64,000 bases of DNA from Falsiroseomonas stagni DSM 19981 (lineage in GTDB: Bacteria > Pseudomonadota > Alphaproteobacteria > Acetobacterales > Acetobacteraceae). Shown here in pieces: positions 53,984 through 63,195 of the stretch. The translations under genes and the position numbers were made by a program. The notes below the pieces were generated by a model. That model was not told the origin of the DNA, did not search any database, and worked only from the letters and a program-made list of their open reading frames with translations. Every line of letters starts with the position of its first letter. Position 1 is the first letter of the stretch. The stretch lies in contig NZ_FOSQ01000001.1 in NCBI RefSeq assembly GCF_900114315.1, positions 598,202-662,201 of the forward strand, given 5' to 3'.

Positions 53984-54001
53984 AAAGGCCGGCGGCTTTT
54001 T
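53984..54001 (+). terminator. Rho-independent terminator between convergent genes
   Basis: A 7-bp stem AAAGGCC/GGCTTTT (one G-T pair) with a 3-nt loop runs straight into TTTTT. It lies between the plus-strand IorB gene and the convergent methyltransferase gene. The rest of the 311-bp gap (53747-54057) holds no gene. Confidence 0.5.
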
Positions 54002-54029
54002 CGCGTCCAGACCAACGCACGCAACACCA

Positions 54030-54051
54030 GGCGGGGCGAATGCACCCCGCC
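54030..54051 (-). terminator. hairpin after the methyltransferase gene
   Basis: A 7-bp perfect stem GGCGGGG/CCCCGCC with an 8-nt loop sits 6 nt beyond the minus-strand methyltransferase stop. There is no T run on that strand, so its strength as a terminator is uncertain. Confidence 0.4.
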
Positions 54052-54057
54052 GCGGCC

Positions 54058-55119
54058 TCACTCCGCCGCGAAGACGCCGATCAGCTTGTAGCTCAGCCCC
54101 AACTCATGCAGCAGGGCCGCCTTCGCGGGGCCATCGGCGTCCGGCCAGGCGATCCCCCCCGCATCGGGCCGCAGGCGCGCCACCACCTCTCGCTGCGCCT
54201 CCGGCGGGAAGGCCCCGATGCGATCCACCTCGCTCACCACCGTCTCGACATGCAGGCAGCGGTAGCCTGCCCGCGCCAGCACCGCCGGCAGCGTCGCCGG
54301 GGTGAAATGGCTCCAATGGCCCGTGCAGATCACCGAACTCGCCGTGCCCTCCAGCTGCACGAGCAGGCTGTCCCAGTTGGGCACCTGGACGAAAAGCCGT
54401 CCCTCGGGCGCCAAATGCCGCCGGATCACGCGCAGGAAGCCGATCGGATCGACGAAATGCTCCAGCACGTCGAGGATGGTGATGGCGTCGAAGCTGCGCT
54501 CCCCGGCGGGAAGATCGTCTGGGAAATAGCCCTCGATCACACGGTCATGGCCAGCCGCGCCCAGCCGCTCTCGCGCCACCGCCGCGGCGGCACGGCCGGG
54601 TTCCAGCCCGAGCACTCTCCACCCCCGTCCCTGCGCCTCCACCAGCGTGGTCCCGGTGCCGCAGCCGATGTCGAGCAGCGCGCCGCCTGCCCCCCCATGC
54701 GCCGCGAGGCGGTCGAGGTAGTAGCGCGCGCGCGCGTTCTCCAGCTCGAGATAGGGGCCGGAGCAGCGCAGCCGCATCGCCTCGATGTCGAGTTCGGACG
54801 CCTGGTAGCGTGCCGCGTCGGCGCTTTCCTCCATGACCTGCCGTGCATAGGTCAGGCCGCAGCCGGGGCAGGCGACGATGTCGATGCCGTGGTTGCGGAG
54901 CACGGGCGCCGCCGGCGCGGCGGTGCCGCAGGCCGGGCAGTCACGGATGCGGTAGCGGCCGAGCGATCCGCCCGCCTCCGGCGGCGCCGCTTCCGCGATG
55001 GCGCGGGCTTCCGCGGCCCGGAAACGCGCATAACCCTCCGCCAGGCGCGCCCGCATGCCGGGGATGAGGGCGGCGTCGAAACTGTCCCGCGCGCTGGCCA
55101 TGTCCGGACACACTCCCAT
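54058..55119 (-). CDS. class I SAM-dependent methyltransferase with N-terminal zinc-ribbon-like motif
   Basis: The protein has 353 residues; AGGAG precedes the first ATG. Residues about 60-90 have two CxxC pairs (DCPACG...ACPGCGL), as in methyltransferases of sugar or surface-polymer clusters. Motif I is LDIGCGTGTTL, followed by VLGLEPG, FDAITILDVLEHFVDP and LAPEGRLFVQVPNWDS, the Methyltransf_23 pattern. It follows an OGT/SPINDLY-like glycosyltransferase on the same strand with only 1 bp between. A joint role in modifying a glycan or glycoprotein is likely, with methylation of a sugar or related acceptor. Confidence 0.85.
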   Translation of the reverse strand: MGVCPDMASARDSFDAALIPGMRARLAEGYARFRAAEARAIAEAAPPEAGGSLGRYRIRDCPACGTAAPAAPVLRNHGIDIVACPGCGLTYARQVMEESADAARYQASELDIEAMRLRCSGPYLELENARARYYLDRLAAHGGAGGALLDIGCGTGTTLVEAQGRGWRVLGLEPGRAAAAVARERLGAAGHDRVIEGYFPDDLPAGERSFDAITILDVLEHFVDPIGFLRVIRRHLAPEGRLFVQVPNWDSLLVQLEGTASSVICTGHWSHFTPATLPAVLARAGYRCLHVETVVSEVDRIGAFPPEAQREVVARLRPDAGGIAWPDADGPAKAALLHELGLSYKLIGVFAAE

Positions 55120-55120
55120 C

Positions 55121-56668
55121 CTAGCTCCTGCCCCGCCCCAGCAGTGTCTTGAAGCCCGTCAGCATCCGGCCGAGGCCCGAGCGCCGCTGCCGGGCATGCC
55201 GCACCGCCAGACGCAGATCCGCATCCAACTCATCCTCGAAGGTCGCGACCTCGCTCAGCCGTCGCACCAGCGCGCCGGCGCGGGCCGAGGCCGCAGCATA
55301 GGCGTCCCGGTCCTGCAGCAGGCGCGCCGCGATGTCCACGAAGCCATCCCAGTCCCGCGCCACCAGATCGGGATCCCGCTGCCGGTGGATGGCGGGCATC
55401 TCCGCACTGTAGCAGGTAACGACCGGCTTCGACTTGGCCAGCATCTCCCGCGCGGAGACGCCGCCGGTGACGGGCCAGGTGTCCAGCAGCAATTCCAGGA
55501 TGTGGCCCCAGACATGGCCCGCGACCCAGCGTTCCTGCACGACCATGCGGCGGCCCGCAGGGCTGGCGTCGATGAAGGCCTTCACATGGGCGGCGTCGCC
55601 CGTGCCGCCCAGCACGAAGGTCACGTCGGGGCAGCGGAGGAGAAGGCGTTCCACCGCGTGGAGGTAGGGCGGCGTGACCTTGGAGAAGCGCCCATAGCTG
55701 CCGACCAGCCGTGTTCCCTGCGGCAGCAGGGCGCGTTCGGCGGCGATGTCAGCCTCCGGCACCGCGGGATCGAGCGCCGCGCTGTCCCAGGGAGCATCGA
55801 TGCGCAGCATGGCGACGTCGCCCCAGCCGGCCTCCTTCGGGTCGAAGCCGAAGCTGTTGAACACGCCGTCCAGGTTCAGCACCGGCCAGGCCGGCATCCC
55901 CGCCTGGAGAAAGACCTGCACGGGGGCGAGGCGGCGGGAGAACAGCGCCGTCGGCACGCCGTTGTTCATGTCGGAGACGACGATATCCGGCGGTGCCTGC
56001 CGGGCCTGCGCCTCGATCGCGCCGATGGTGTCGATCGGCGTGCCGCCGATGAAATCGTGCAGCACGGCGCCGGAATCCCGGAGATGCGCGTGGAAGGGAT
56101 CATCCAGGAAACGCCAGGCATAGACGTCGAGGTGGTGCCCCTTGGCGCGCAGCGCCGGCGCCACGGCGCGGAGGGCGATGCTCATGGGGTTGTCGCTCTG
56201 CGCGAACATGCCGAGCCAGGCGACGCGGAGGCTCCGGCTGCCCTCCGGCGGCGGCGTCAGGCTGCGCCGTGGCGCTGTCCGGCCGAAGCCCTCGGCGGCG
56301 ATGCGCAGCGGGCCGACCAGGCGGGCGCACTGGCCGGAACTCGACTCCTCGAAGCACCAGACGAGGAAGTAGATGAAGTCCACGAGGTCGCAGAGCAGGC
56401 CGATCGGCGGCTCGGGCTCCGCCGCCCAGCGCGCGATGGCGGCGGCGACGGGGTCGTAGAGGTCAACGCCGCGCGGATCCCATTTCCAGTAGTAGTAGGC
56501 GAAGCCGTTCTTCAGCGCGGCCTCGTAGCGCGCCCGGTCGGGGATCGCGCCGGGCGGCGCCGCCAGCAGCGTGACCAGGCTGGCGGCGAATTCCGCATGG
56601 CGTTCGCGCGCGGCATCCCCGCCGAGTGCCATGAGCGTCGCCAGCGCCCCCTCAAGCGGTGTGGTCAT
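55121..56668 (-). CDS. OGT/SPINDLY-like glycosyltransferase without TPR repeats
   Basis: The protein has 515 residues. A helical N-terminal region (about 1-140) precedes a two-domain GT-B core: SLRVAWLGMFAQSDNPMSI, LHDFIGGTPIDTIGAIEAQA, PPDIVVSDMNNGVPTALFSRRLAPVQVFLQAG, GSYGRFSKVTPPYLHAVERLL and LLDTWPVTGGVSAREMLAKSKPVVT. The last segment resembles the LDTFPYNGGTT nucleotide-sugar loop of O-GlcNAc transferase (GT41). The TPR superhelix of typical OGTs is absent. It probably acts in the cytoplasm on a protein (for example flagellin or surface protein) or lipid acceptor, in step with the adjacent methyltransferase. Confidence 0.75.
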   Translation of the reverse strand: MTTPLEGALATLMALGGDAARERHAEFAASLVTLLAAPPGAIPDRARYEAALKNGFAYYYWKWDPRGVDLYDPVAAAIARWAAEPEPPIGLLCDLVDFIYFLVWCFEESSSGQCARLVGPLRIAAEGFGRTAPRRSLTPPPEGSRSLRVAWLGMFAQSDNPMSIALRAVAPALRAKGHHLDVYAWRFLDDPFHAHLRDSGAVLHDFIGGTPIDTIGAIEAQARQAPPDIVVSDMNNGVPTALFSRRLAPVQVFLQAGMPAWPVLNLDGVFNSFGFDPKEAGWGDVAMLRIDAPWDSAALDPAVPEADIAAERALLPQGTRLVGSYGRFSKVTPPYLHAVERLLLRCPDVTFVLGGTGDAAHVKAFIDASPAGRRMVVQERWVAGHVWGHILELLLDTWPVTGGVSAREMLAKSKPVVTCYSAEMPAIHRQRDPDLVARDWDGFVDIAARLLQDRDAYAAASARAGALVRRLSEVATFEDELDADLRLAVRHARQRRSGLGRMLTGFKTLLGRGRS

Positions 56669-57168
56669 GCCGCGATCCCCTGTCGCTGCCGCGGCATTCA
56701 GGCGCGGGGAATGGTGAAGAAGGCATAGGCAGGGCCGGCGGCGTGGCCGCGCTGCGGCTTGATATCATGCGGGCCGGCAGGAATGGCGGTAGCGACGCGC
56801 GCGGAGGCGATGCCTCGGCCGCCCTGCCGCCGTGCCATCATCGTCCCGCACCGGATGGTCGAGATCCGGCGAAAAGCGAGCCGAGATTGTAGTGATAGCA
56901 GCCCATCCATCGCCACCTGGTGCCGTCCGCCAAGGGCTTTCGGGCGCGCCGGCGGGGCGGCCAGCTTTACCGGCCGGCTGCTCCCAGCGCAATGACCGCG
57001 ACTTGGCCACGGAGTGGCGCAACCTTCGATTGACGTCGGATGACGGCTCCTCCATGTGTGCGCCAGCTGCCGGGCAGCGGCCCCCTGCTGGCGCGCGCCG
57101 AAGGGGCGGGGGTGCCCGGGGACCATGGACGGCTCGATGAAGGCCGCTGGACAGGATGGAGGGACTTC
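56669..57168. other. 500-bp spacer with no supported gene
   Basis: This gap lies between divergent genes, the glycosyltransferase (minus) and the second [2Fe-2S] subunit (plus), and probably contains both promoters. A minus-strand frame ending at 56698 has a protein-like tail (HDIKPQRGHAAGPAYAFFTI) but no convincing start or family, so it may be a decayed gene end. No repeat or RNA gene is visible. Confidence 0.4.
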
Positions 57169-57621
57169 ATGATCTCGCTCACGGTCAACAACCGCGCCGT
57201 CACGGTCGCGGCAGAGCCTGAGACACCGCTGCTCTGGGTGCTGCGGGAGCATCTCGGCCTGACGGGCACCAAATATGGCTGCGGCGTCGCCGCCTGCGGC
57301 GCCTGCACCGTCCACCTGGAGGGTGAGGCCGTGCGGTCCTGCTCCATCCCGGCTTCCGCGGCCGCGGGCAGGGCGGTGACCACGATCGAGGGCCTGCCGG
57401 GCGGCGCCAACCACCCGCTGGTGCGCGCCTGGGTGGCGGTGGAGGCGCCGCAATGCGGCTACTGCCAGACCGGCCAGATCATGCAGGCCGCGACCCTGCT
57501 GGCCCGCACCCCGCGCCCGACGCGGGACGAGATCGTGGCGCATATGGACGGCAATCTCTGCCGCTGCGCGACCTACAACCAGATCGTCGAGGCGATCGAA
57601 CAGGCCGCGGGGAGCGTCTGA
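57169..57621 (+). CDS. [2Fe-2S] subunit of molybdenum hydroxylase, IorA-like, second copy
   Basis: The protein has 150 residues with GGAGGG before the ATG. Cluster motifs are [17 protein letters not shown]...SC and QCGYCQTGQ...[12 protein letters not shown]. It is clearly homologous to the protein at 51112 but diverged in linkers and C-terminus, so the two pairs are old paralogues. It is immediately followed (1 bp) by its molybdopterin-binding partner. Confidence 0.92.
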   Translation: MISLTVNNRAVTVAAEPETPLLWVLREHLGLTGTKYGCGVAACGACTVHLEGEAVRSCSIPASAAAGRAVTTIEGLPGGANHPLVRAWVAVEAPQCGYCQTGQIMQAATLLARTPRPTRDEIVAHMDGNLCRCATYNQIVEAIEQAAGSV

Positions 57622-57622
57622 G

Positions 57623-59806
57623 ATGACCGACGGCATGACGCTCAGCCGCCGGGGCCTGCTCGGCACCGGCCTCGCCTTCACCTTCGCCTTCGCCGGCCCC
57701 GGCACGGCGGAGGCCCAGTCCGCGCCCGCCGGCCCGGCGACCCTGAATGCCTACGTCCGCATCGCGCCCGACGGCACCATCACCATCCAGGCCCCGGTGC
57801 CGGAGATGGGCCAGGCCTCCAACACCGCCCTGCCGCTGATCGTGGCGGAGGAGCTGGACGCGGATTGGAGCAAGGTCCGGATCGAGACCGCGCCCGTGCG
57901 CCCGGCCTATGACAGTCCGGTCTTCCGCAGCCAGTTCGTCGTCGCCAGCCTGTCGGTCCGTGGCTACTGGATGCCGCTGCGCGTCGCCGGCGCCCAGGCG
58001 CGCCGCGTGCTGCTGGATGCCGTCGCCGCCCGCTGGGGCGTGCCGGTGGACCAGCTGACGACGGAGCCGAGCGTGGTGGTCCACGCCGCCTCCGGCCGCC
58101 GGATCGGCTATGGGGAGGTCGCTGCCTTCGCCACCGTGCCGGCAACCCTGCCGGAAATCGCCCCCGCCGCGCTGAAGCCCGTTTCCGCCTTCCGCCTGGT
58201 CGGGCGCGACGTTCCCCGCTTCGACGTGCCGGCCAAGGCGACCGGCCAGGCGGTCTTCGCCATCGATGTCCGCCTGCCCGGGATGCTGCACGCGACCGTG
58301 GCGCGGTCCCCCGGCCTCGGCGCGCGGCCGCTTACGCATAACGGCGCGGCGCTGCTGGCGCGGCCAGGCATCACCCATGTCCTGCCGCTCGACCAGGGCG
58401 TCGCCATCGTGGGCGAAAAGGTGGAGGCGGTGCTGGCGGCGCGGCGGGAACTGGCCGTCACCTGGTCGCCCGGGGAGGGTGCGACCCATTCCTCCGAACC
58501 CGCTTTGGCCAGCTACCTCGCCGATGCGCGGGACACGGCGAAGCAGGGCGTCGCGGTGGTGCGGAATGGGGAGGCAGCGCAGGCCATCGCCGGCGCCGCG
58601 CGCGTCCACACCGCCGAATTCACCAGCGACTACGTCTACCACGCGCAGATGGAGCCGCTGACCTGCGTCGCCCATGTCACCGCCGATGCGGTGGAGGTCT
58701 GGGCCGGCACGCAATGGCCGAGCCTGGTGCGGGACGAGGCCGCGAAGATCGCCGGCATCCCCGCCGACCGCGTGACGGTCAACATGCTGACCATGGGTGG
58801 CGGCTTCGGCCGCCGCGCCGCCATCGACTATGCGATCGAGGCCGTGACCATCGCCAAGGCCGTCGGCCGCCCGGTGAAGGTGATGGCGACGCGGGAGGAT
58901 GACATCGCCAACGCCCATGTCCGGCCGATGACCGCGCATCGCATCGATGTCGGGCTGGATGCGGCCGGGAAGATCACGGGCTGGCGCCACCGGCTGGCGG
59001 CGGACCTCGTCGTGCCGATGCTCTATGGCCGGGCGCGGCTGGATGCCCAGCGCGGCGTGGACCACATCGTCACCTACCACGCCAATGTCGCGCATTACGA
59101 CGTGCCGGCGGCGCTGACGGAACATGTCTACCGCGAACACGGCGTCCGCACCGCCCCCTGGCGCGGCATCGGCGCGGGCCCCAATGCCTTCGCGGTGGAG
59201 GCGGTGATCGACGACCTGGCCCGCCAGGCCAATGCCGATCCGCTGGCCTATCGCCTGGCCCTGCTGAAGGACGCCCGCGCCAAGGCCGTGGTCGAAGCCG
59301 CCGGCGCCATGGCCGAATGGGGACGGCGGCGGGAAGGCACGAGCCTCGGCATCGGCTTCGCCAAGCTCGGCCTGCCGCAACTCGGCGAAGCGCTCTCCGC
59401 CACGGTGGCGGAGGTGGCGGTGGACCGCGCCAATGGCCAGATCCGCGTGCTGCGCCTCTGGTGCGCCGCCGATATCGGCCTGCCCGTGCAGCCGCGCAAC
59501 GCGATGCGGCAGATCGAGGCCTCGCTGCTCTGGGGTGTCTCCAGCGCGCTGACCGAACGCCTGACCTTCCGGGACGGCGCCGTGGAACAGACGAACTTCT
59601 CGGACTACGAGGTACTGCGTGCCAGCGACACGCCCCAGGTCCAGGTCCGGCTGATCCGCAGCGGGGAGATGCCGCTGCCGGCGGCGGAACTCGGGCTCGG
59701 CACCGTCGCGCCGGCGATCTCCAACGCCGTGCTGGCAGCGACGGGGCGGCGGCTGTCGGCCATGCCCTTCACGCGGGATCGGGTGCGCGCCGCGCTCGGG
59801 GCGTAA
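57623..59806 (+). CDS. molybdopterin-binding subunit, IorB-type, second copy
   Basis: The protein has 727 residues with a twin-arginine-type leader (LSRRGLLGTGLAFTFAFAG). Motifs are PEMGQASNTALP, TMGGGFGRRAAID, WRGIGAGPNAFA and a C-terminal PAAELGLGTVAPAISNAV. In that last motif the usual GxGEPxxPP is altered, but the catalytic glutamate is kept as Glu689. The changed loop suggests a substrate different from that of the first pair. The following aminotransferase and Bug receptor are close enough for shared transcription. An oxidised N-containing or carboxylate substrate is possible but not shown. Confidence 0.88.
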   Translation: MTDGMTLSRRGLLGTGLAFTFAFAGPGTAEAQSAPAGPATLNAYVRIAPDGTITIQAPVPEMGQASNTALPLIVAEELDADWSKVRIETAPVRPAYDSPVFRSQFVVASLSVRGYWMPLRVAGAQARRVLLDAVAARWGVPVDQLTTEPSVVVHAASGRRIGYGEVAAFATVPATLPEIAPAALKPVSAFRLVGRDVPRFDVPAKATGQAVFAIDVRLPGMLHATVARSPGLGARPLTHNGAALLARPGITHVLPLDQGVAIVGEKVEAVLAARRELAVTWSPGEGATHSSEPALASYLADARDTAKQGVAVVRNGEAAQAIAGAARVHTAEFTSDYVYHAQMEPLTCVAHVTADAVEVWAGTQWPSLVRDEAAKIAGIPADRVTVNMLTMGGGFGRRAAIDYAIEAVTIAKAVGRPVKVMATREDDIANAHVRPMTAHRIDVGLDAAGKITGWRHRLAADLVVPMLYGRARLDAQRGVDHIVTYHANVAHYDVPAALTEHVYREHGVRTAPWRGIGAGPNAFAVEAVIDDLARQANADPLAYRLALLKDARAKAVVEAAGAMAEWGRRREGTSLGIGFAKLGLPQLGEALSATVAEVAVDRANGQIRVLRLWCAADIGLPVQPRNAMRQIEASLLWGVSSALTERLTFRDGAVEQTNFSDYEVLRASDTPQVQVRLIRSGEMPLPAAELGLGTVAPAISNAVLAATGRRLSAMPFTRDRVRAALGA

Positions 59807-59875
59807 CGCGGGGGGCTTGCCCCGGCGGCGGCGGCGGGGCATCCGCTCCGCTCCGCCCAGGGGACGCCTTTTCGC

Positions 59876-61054
59876 ATGGACCACACCGCCATCGACCTGA
59901 CCCAGGTCCTGCCCGCCCGCATCCAGGGTGTCGGCACCAGCCAGATCGGCATGGTCGCCGACCGCGGGCGGGACGACCCGGAGGTGGTCAAGCTCTGGAT
60001 CGGGGAGGGCGACCTGCCCACCCCGCCCTTCGTGGTGGAGGCCGCGCACCGCGCCATGCTGGCGGGGGAGACGCGCTACACCTATTCCCGCGGCATCCCC
60101 GCCCTGCACCAGGCGCTGTCCGACTACCACCGCCGGCACTGGGGGGTGGAGGTGGCGCCGGAGCGCTTCGCCATCACCGCCGGCGGCATGAACGCCATCA
60201 TGCAGGCCTGCCAGGCGCTGCTGGAGCCGGGCGAGGAGGTCATCATCCCCGTCCCCGGCTGGCCGAATCTGGGGGAGGCCGTGCGCGTGACCGGCGGCGT
60301 GCCGGTGACGGTGCCCTACCGGCAGAGCGCCGATGGCCGCTTCACCCTGCCGCTCGCCGACATCCTGGCCGCCGTCACGCCGCGCACGCGGATCATCGTG
60401 GTGAACTCCCCCTCCAACCCCACGGGCTGGGTGATGCCGATGGCGGAAATGGAGGCGCTGATGGCGGCGGCGCGGGAGCGCGGCCTCTGGATCATCTCCG
60501 ACGAGGTCTACAACCATTTCACCTACGGCAATGCCATCGCGCCGTCCTTCCTGCAGATCAGCACGCCGTCGGACCGGCTGATCGTCACCAACACCTTCTC
60601 CAAGAACTGGGCGATGACGGGCTGGCGCGCGGGCTGGATCGTCTATCCGCAGGGGCTGGCGGCCACCTTCGGCAAGCTCGGCCAGTACAACACGACGTCC
60701 ATCCCCACCTTCATCCAGCACGCCGCGGTGACGGCGCTGGAGGAAGGCGACGACTTCATCCGCACCATGGTCGGCCGCTGCGCGGAAGCCCGCGCCATCA
60801 TGGTGGAGGGCCTGTCCCGACTGAAGGGCGTGACCGTCTTCCCGCCGGAAGGCGCCTTCTACCTGATGGCGCGGGTGGAGACGGGGGAGAAGAGCCTGGA
60901 CCTGGCCTTCCGCCTGCTGCGGGAAGCCAAGGTCGGCGTCGCCCCCGGCACGGCCTTCGGGCCGGAAGGCGAGGGCTTCATCCGCATCTGCTTCGCCATC
61001 AGCCCGGAACTGGCGCGCGAAGCGGTGGCGCGGCTGGCGCGCGTACTGGGCTGA
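59876..61054 (+). CDS. class I/II PLP-dependent aminotransferase
   Basis: The protein has 392 residues of fold-type I: AITAGGMNAIMQACQALLEPGEEVIIPVPGWP, NSPSNPTGWV (Asn181), ISDEVYNHFTY (Asp209) and the Schiff-base Lys243 in TFSKNWAMTGWRAGW, with the C-terminal RICFAI arginine. It moves an amino group between an amino acid and a 2-oxo acid, of aspartate/aromatic or branched-chain type. It starts 69 bp after the molybdoenzyme gene with no hairpin between, so co-transcription is plausible. Confidence 0.9.
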   Translation: MDHTAIDLTQVLPARIQGVGTSQIGMVADRGRDDPEVVKLWIGEGDLPTPPFVVEAAHRAMLAGETRYTYSRGIPALHQALSDYHRRHWGVEVAPERFAITAGGMNAIMQACQALLEPGEEVIIPVPGWPNLGEAVRVTGGVPVTVPYRQSADGRFTLPLADILAAVTPRTRIIVVNSPSNPTGWVMPMAEMEALMAAARERGLWIISDEVYNHFTYGNAIAPSFLQISTPSDRLIVTNTFSKNWAMTGWRAGWIVYPQGLAATFGKLGQYNTTSIPTFIQHAAVTALEEGDDFIRTMVGRCAEARAIMVEGLSRLKGVTVFPPEGAFYLMARVETGEKSLDLAFRLLREAKVGVAPGTAFGPEGEGFIRICFAISPELAREAVARLARVLG

Positions 61055-61139
61055 CCCGGCACGGCGTTGCGGCGCCACGCCGGCGCTCCTAGGCTTCCTG
61101 CCACCAGGCCGGGGAAACGGCCGGTGGAGGAATTTCAGC

Positions 61140-62099
61140 ATGAACCGGCGGCATTTCCTGGGCGCGACGGTGCTCGCGCTGTCGGCGCCCCGCATCGCCC
61201 AGGCGGCCTGGCCCGCGGACCGGCCGATCCAGGTGCTGGTCTCCGGCCCGCCGGGCGGCGGCATGGACATGCTGGCGCGCACCGTGCTGCCCTTCATGGC
61301 GCGCCGGCTTGCGGGGGCCAGCTTCGTCGTCGTCAACCGCCCGGCGGCCGGCGGCCAGCTGGCCTTCGAAGGCGTGGCGCAGGCGGCGCCGGACGGCTTC
61401 ACCATCGGCGCGGCGCAGGCACCGAATTCCATCGTCCTGCCGATCGAACGCGCGGTGCGCTACCGCGTGCAGGACTTCACCTTCCTCGGCAATGTCATCG
61501 AGGATCCCTGCGGCCTCTGGGTGCGGGCGGACAGCCCCATCCGCAGCGTGGCGGATCTGGTGGCCGCCGCGCGGCAGCGGCCGGGGCAGGTCACGGTCGG
61601 CACCGCCGGGGCCGGCAGTGACGATCACCTGATCATGCTGGGGCTGCAGGGCGTGGCCGGCATCGAATTCTCCCATGTGCCGTTCAACGGCACGCCGCCG
61701 ATCATCACCAACCTGCTGTCGCGCAGCATCGATGCCGGTTCCTTCAACATGAGCGAGGGGCAGTCCCTGCTGCGGGACGGGTCGCTGCGCGCCCTGGCGC
61801 AGGGCGGGCCGCGGCGCTGGTCCGGCACGGCCGATGTGCCGACGATGCATGAACAGGGCTTCGCGGTGGAACAGGGATCGACCCGCGGCCTGATCGCGCC
61901 GCCGAACCTGCCGGCGGACATCCGGGACCCGTTGCGCGCCGCACTCGCCGCGGTGAATGCCGACCCCGACTGGATCGCGGCGGCGGAGCGCCTGAACCTG
62001 CCGCTGCGCCCGATGACGGCGGAGGCACAGCAATCGCTGTTCCTCGAACAGGATGCGGCGCTGCGCGCGCTGTGGGCCCGCAAGCCCTGGCGCGACTGA
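61140..62099 (+). CDS. Bug-family (TctC) receptor, fourth copy
   Basis: The protein has 319 residues with a signal peptide (RRHFLGATVLALSAPRIAQAA). Bug-fold segments are IQVLVSGPPGGGMDMLARTVLP, VVVNRPAAGGQLAFEGVA and LIAPPNLPADIRDPL. The first ligand loop (SGPPGGGMD in place of PFAAGGxxD) departs from the usual dicarboxylate pattern, so its ligand may differ. No TctAB genes are present. It is convergent with the peptide ABC ATPase gene 10 bp away. Confidence 0.9.
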   Translation: MNRRHFLGATVLALSAPRIAQAAWPADRPIQVLVSGPPGGGMDMLARTVLPFMARRLAGASFVVVNRPAAGGQLAFEGVAQAAPDGFTIGAAQAPNSIVLPIERAVRYRVQDFTFLGNVIEDPCGLWVRADSPIRSVADLVAAARQRPGQVTVGTAGAGSDDHLIMLGLQGVAGIEFSHVPFNGTPPIITNLLSRSIDAGSFNMSEGQSLLRDGSLRALAQGGPRRWSGTADVPTMHEQGFAVEQGSTRGLIAPPNLPADIRDPLRAALAAVNADPDWIAAAERLNLPLRPMTAEAQQSLFLEQDAALRALWARKPWRD

Positions 62100-62109
62100 C
62101 GCGCGGGGA

Positions 62110-63191
62110 TCAGCCGCTGTCGCGGGCCTGGTCGCGACGCTCCGCATAAAGCGCCAGGCGCCGCGCCGCCGCGGGGGCGGGTGGCGCCTGGGGCGGCGGC
62201 ATCCATGCCGGCAGTTCCGCCGCGCGCCAGCAGGCGGTCAGGTGGCCCGGGGCGCCGGCCAGGGGTTGCAGGCCGGGTTCCTCCCGCCGGCATGGCTCCA
62301 CCGCCATCGGGCAGCGCGGATGGAAGCGGCAGCCCTGGGGGATGGAGAGCGGGCCGGGCAGGTCCGCTGTCGCCGGCGCGGCGCTGGGCAGATGCCGCTG
62401 GGCCGGGTCCGGCCGCGGCACGGCGGCCAGCAGCATGCGGGTATAGGGGTGGCTCGGCCGGGCATAGAGGTCCTCCGCCGGCGCGACCTCCATGATCCGG
62501 CCCAGCACCATCACCGCCACCCGGTCCGCGACATGCCGCACCACCGCCAGGTCATGCGCGATGAAGAGGTAGGACAGGCCGAGCCGCGCCTGGAGGTCCT
62601 TCAGCAGATTCACCACCTGCGCCTGGATGGAGACATCCAGCGCGCTGACGGGTTCGTCGCAGACGATCAGCGATGGCTCCACCGCGAGCGCGCGGGCGAT
62701 GCCGATCCGCTGGCGCTGGCCGCCGCTGAATTCATGCGGCTTGCGGTCCGCGTGGTGGGATGCGAGCCCCACCATCGGCAGCAGCGCCTCCACCCGGGCC
62801 CGGCGCTGCCGGGCATCGCCGATGCCATGCACCAGCAGCGGCTCCGCCAGGATCTCCGCCACCGTCATGCGCGGATTGAGCGAGGCGAAGGGGTCCTGGA
62901 AGACCATCTGCATGCGCGGGCGGAGGCGTCGCATCGCCTCCCCCTCCAGCCGCGTGATGTCCTGGCCCTCGAAGCGCAGCGTCCCGGCGGTGGGGTCGAT
63001 CAGGCGCAGCGTGAGGCGGGCGAGGGTCGATTTCCCGCAGCCGGATTCACCGACCAGGCCCAGCGTCTCCCCCTTCGCCACCGTGAAGGACACGCCATCG
63101 ACGGCGCGGACCAGGCCGGCGGGTTTGCGGCTGAACAAACCGCCGCCCACGGGGTAGTGGCGGGCGAGGTCGATCGCTTCCAGCAGCGGCG

Positions 63192-63195
<4 letters not shown>
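62110..63195 (-). CDS. peptide ABC transporter ATPase, DppF-like (second system)
   Basis: The protein has 361 residues from the ATG that overlaps the upstream ATPase stop. It has Walker [11 protein letters not shown]-loop [14 protein letters not shown], signature [14 protein letters not shown], Walker [13 protein letters not shown] and switch IAHD. The C-terminus has [11 protein letters not shown] and a Cys-containing LTACWRA, then an unusual proline/alanine-rich tail of about 35 residues. It is the last gene of a second oligopeptide-type importer whose other genes lie beyond the right edge. Confidence 0.9.

Noticed and set aside
57479-61432. A 1,317-codon minus-strand frame across the IorB-like, aminotransferase and Bug genes
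   Set aside because: It is antisense to three recognised genes with intact catalytic residues, and its translation is Arg/His/Gly-rich without domains.
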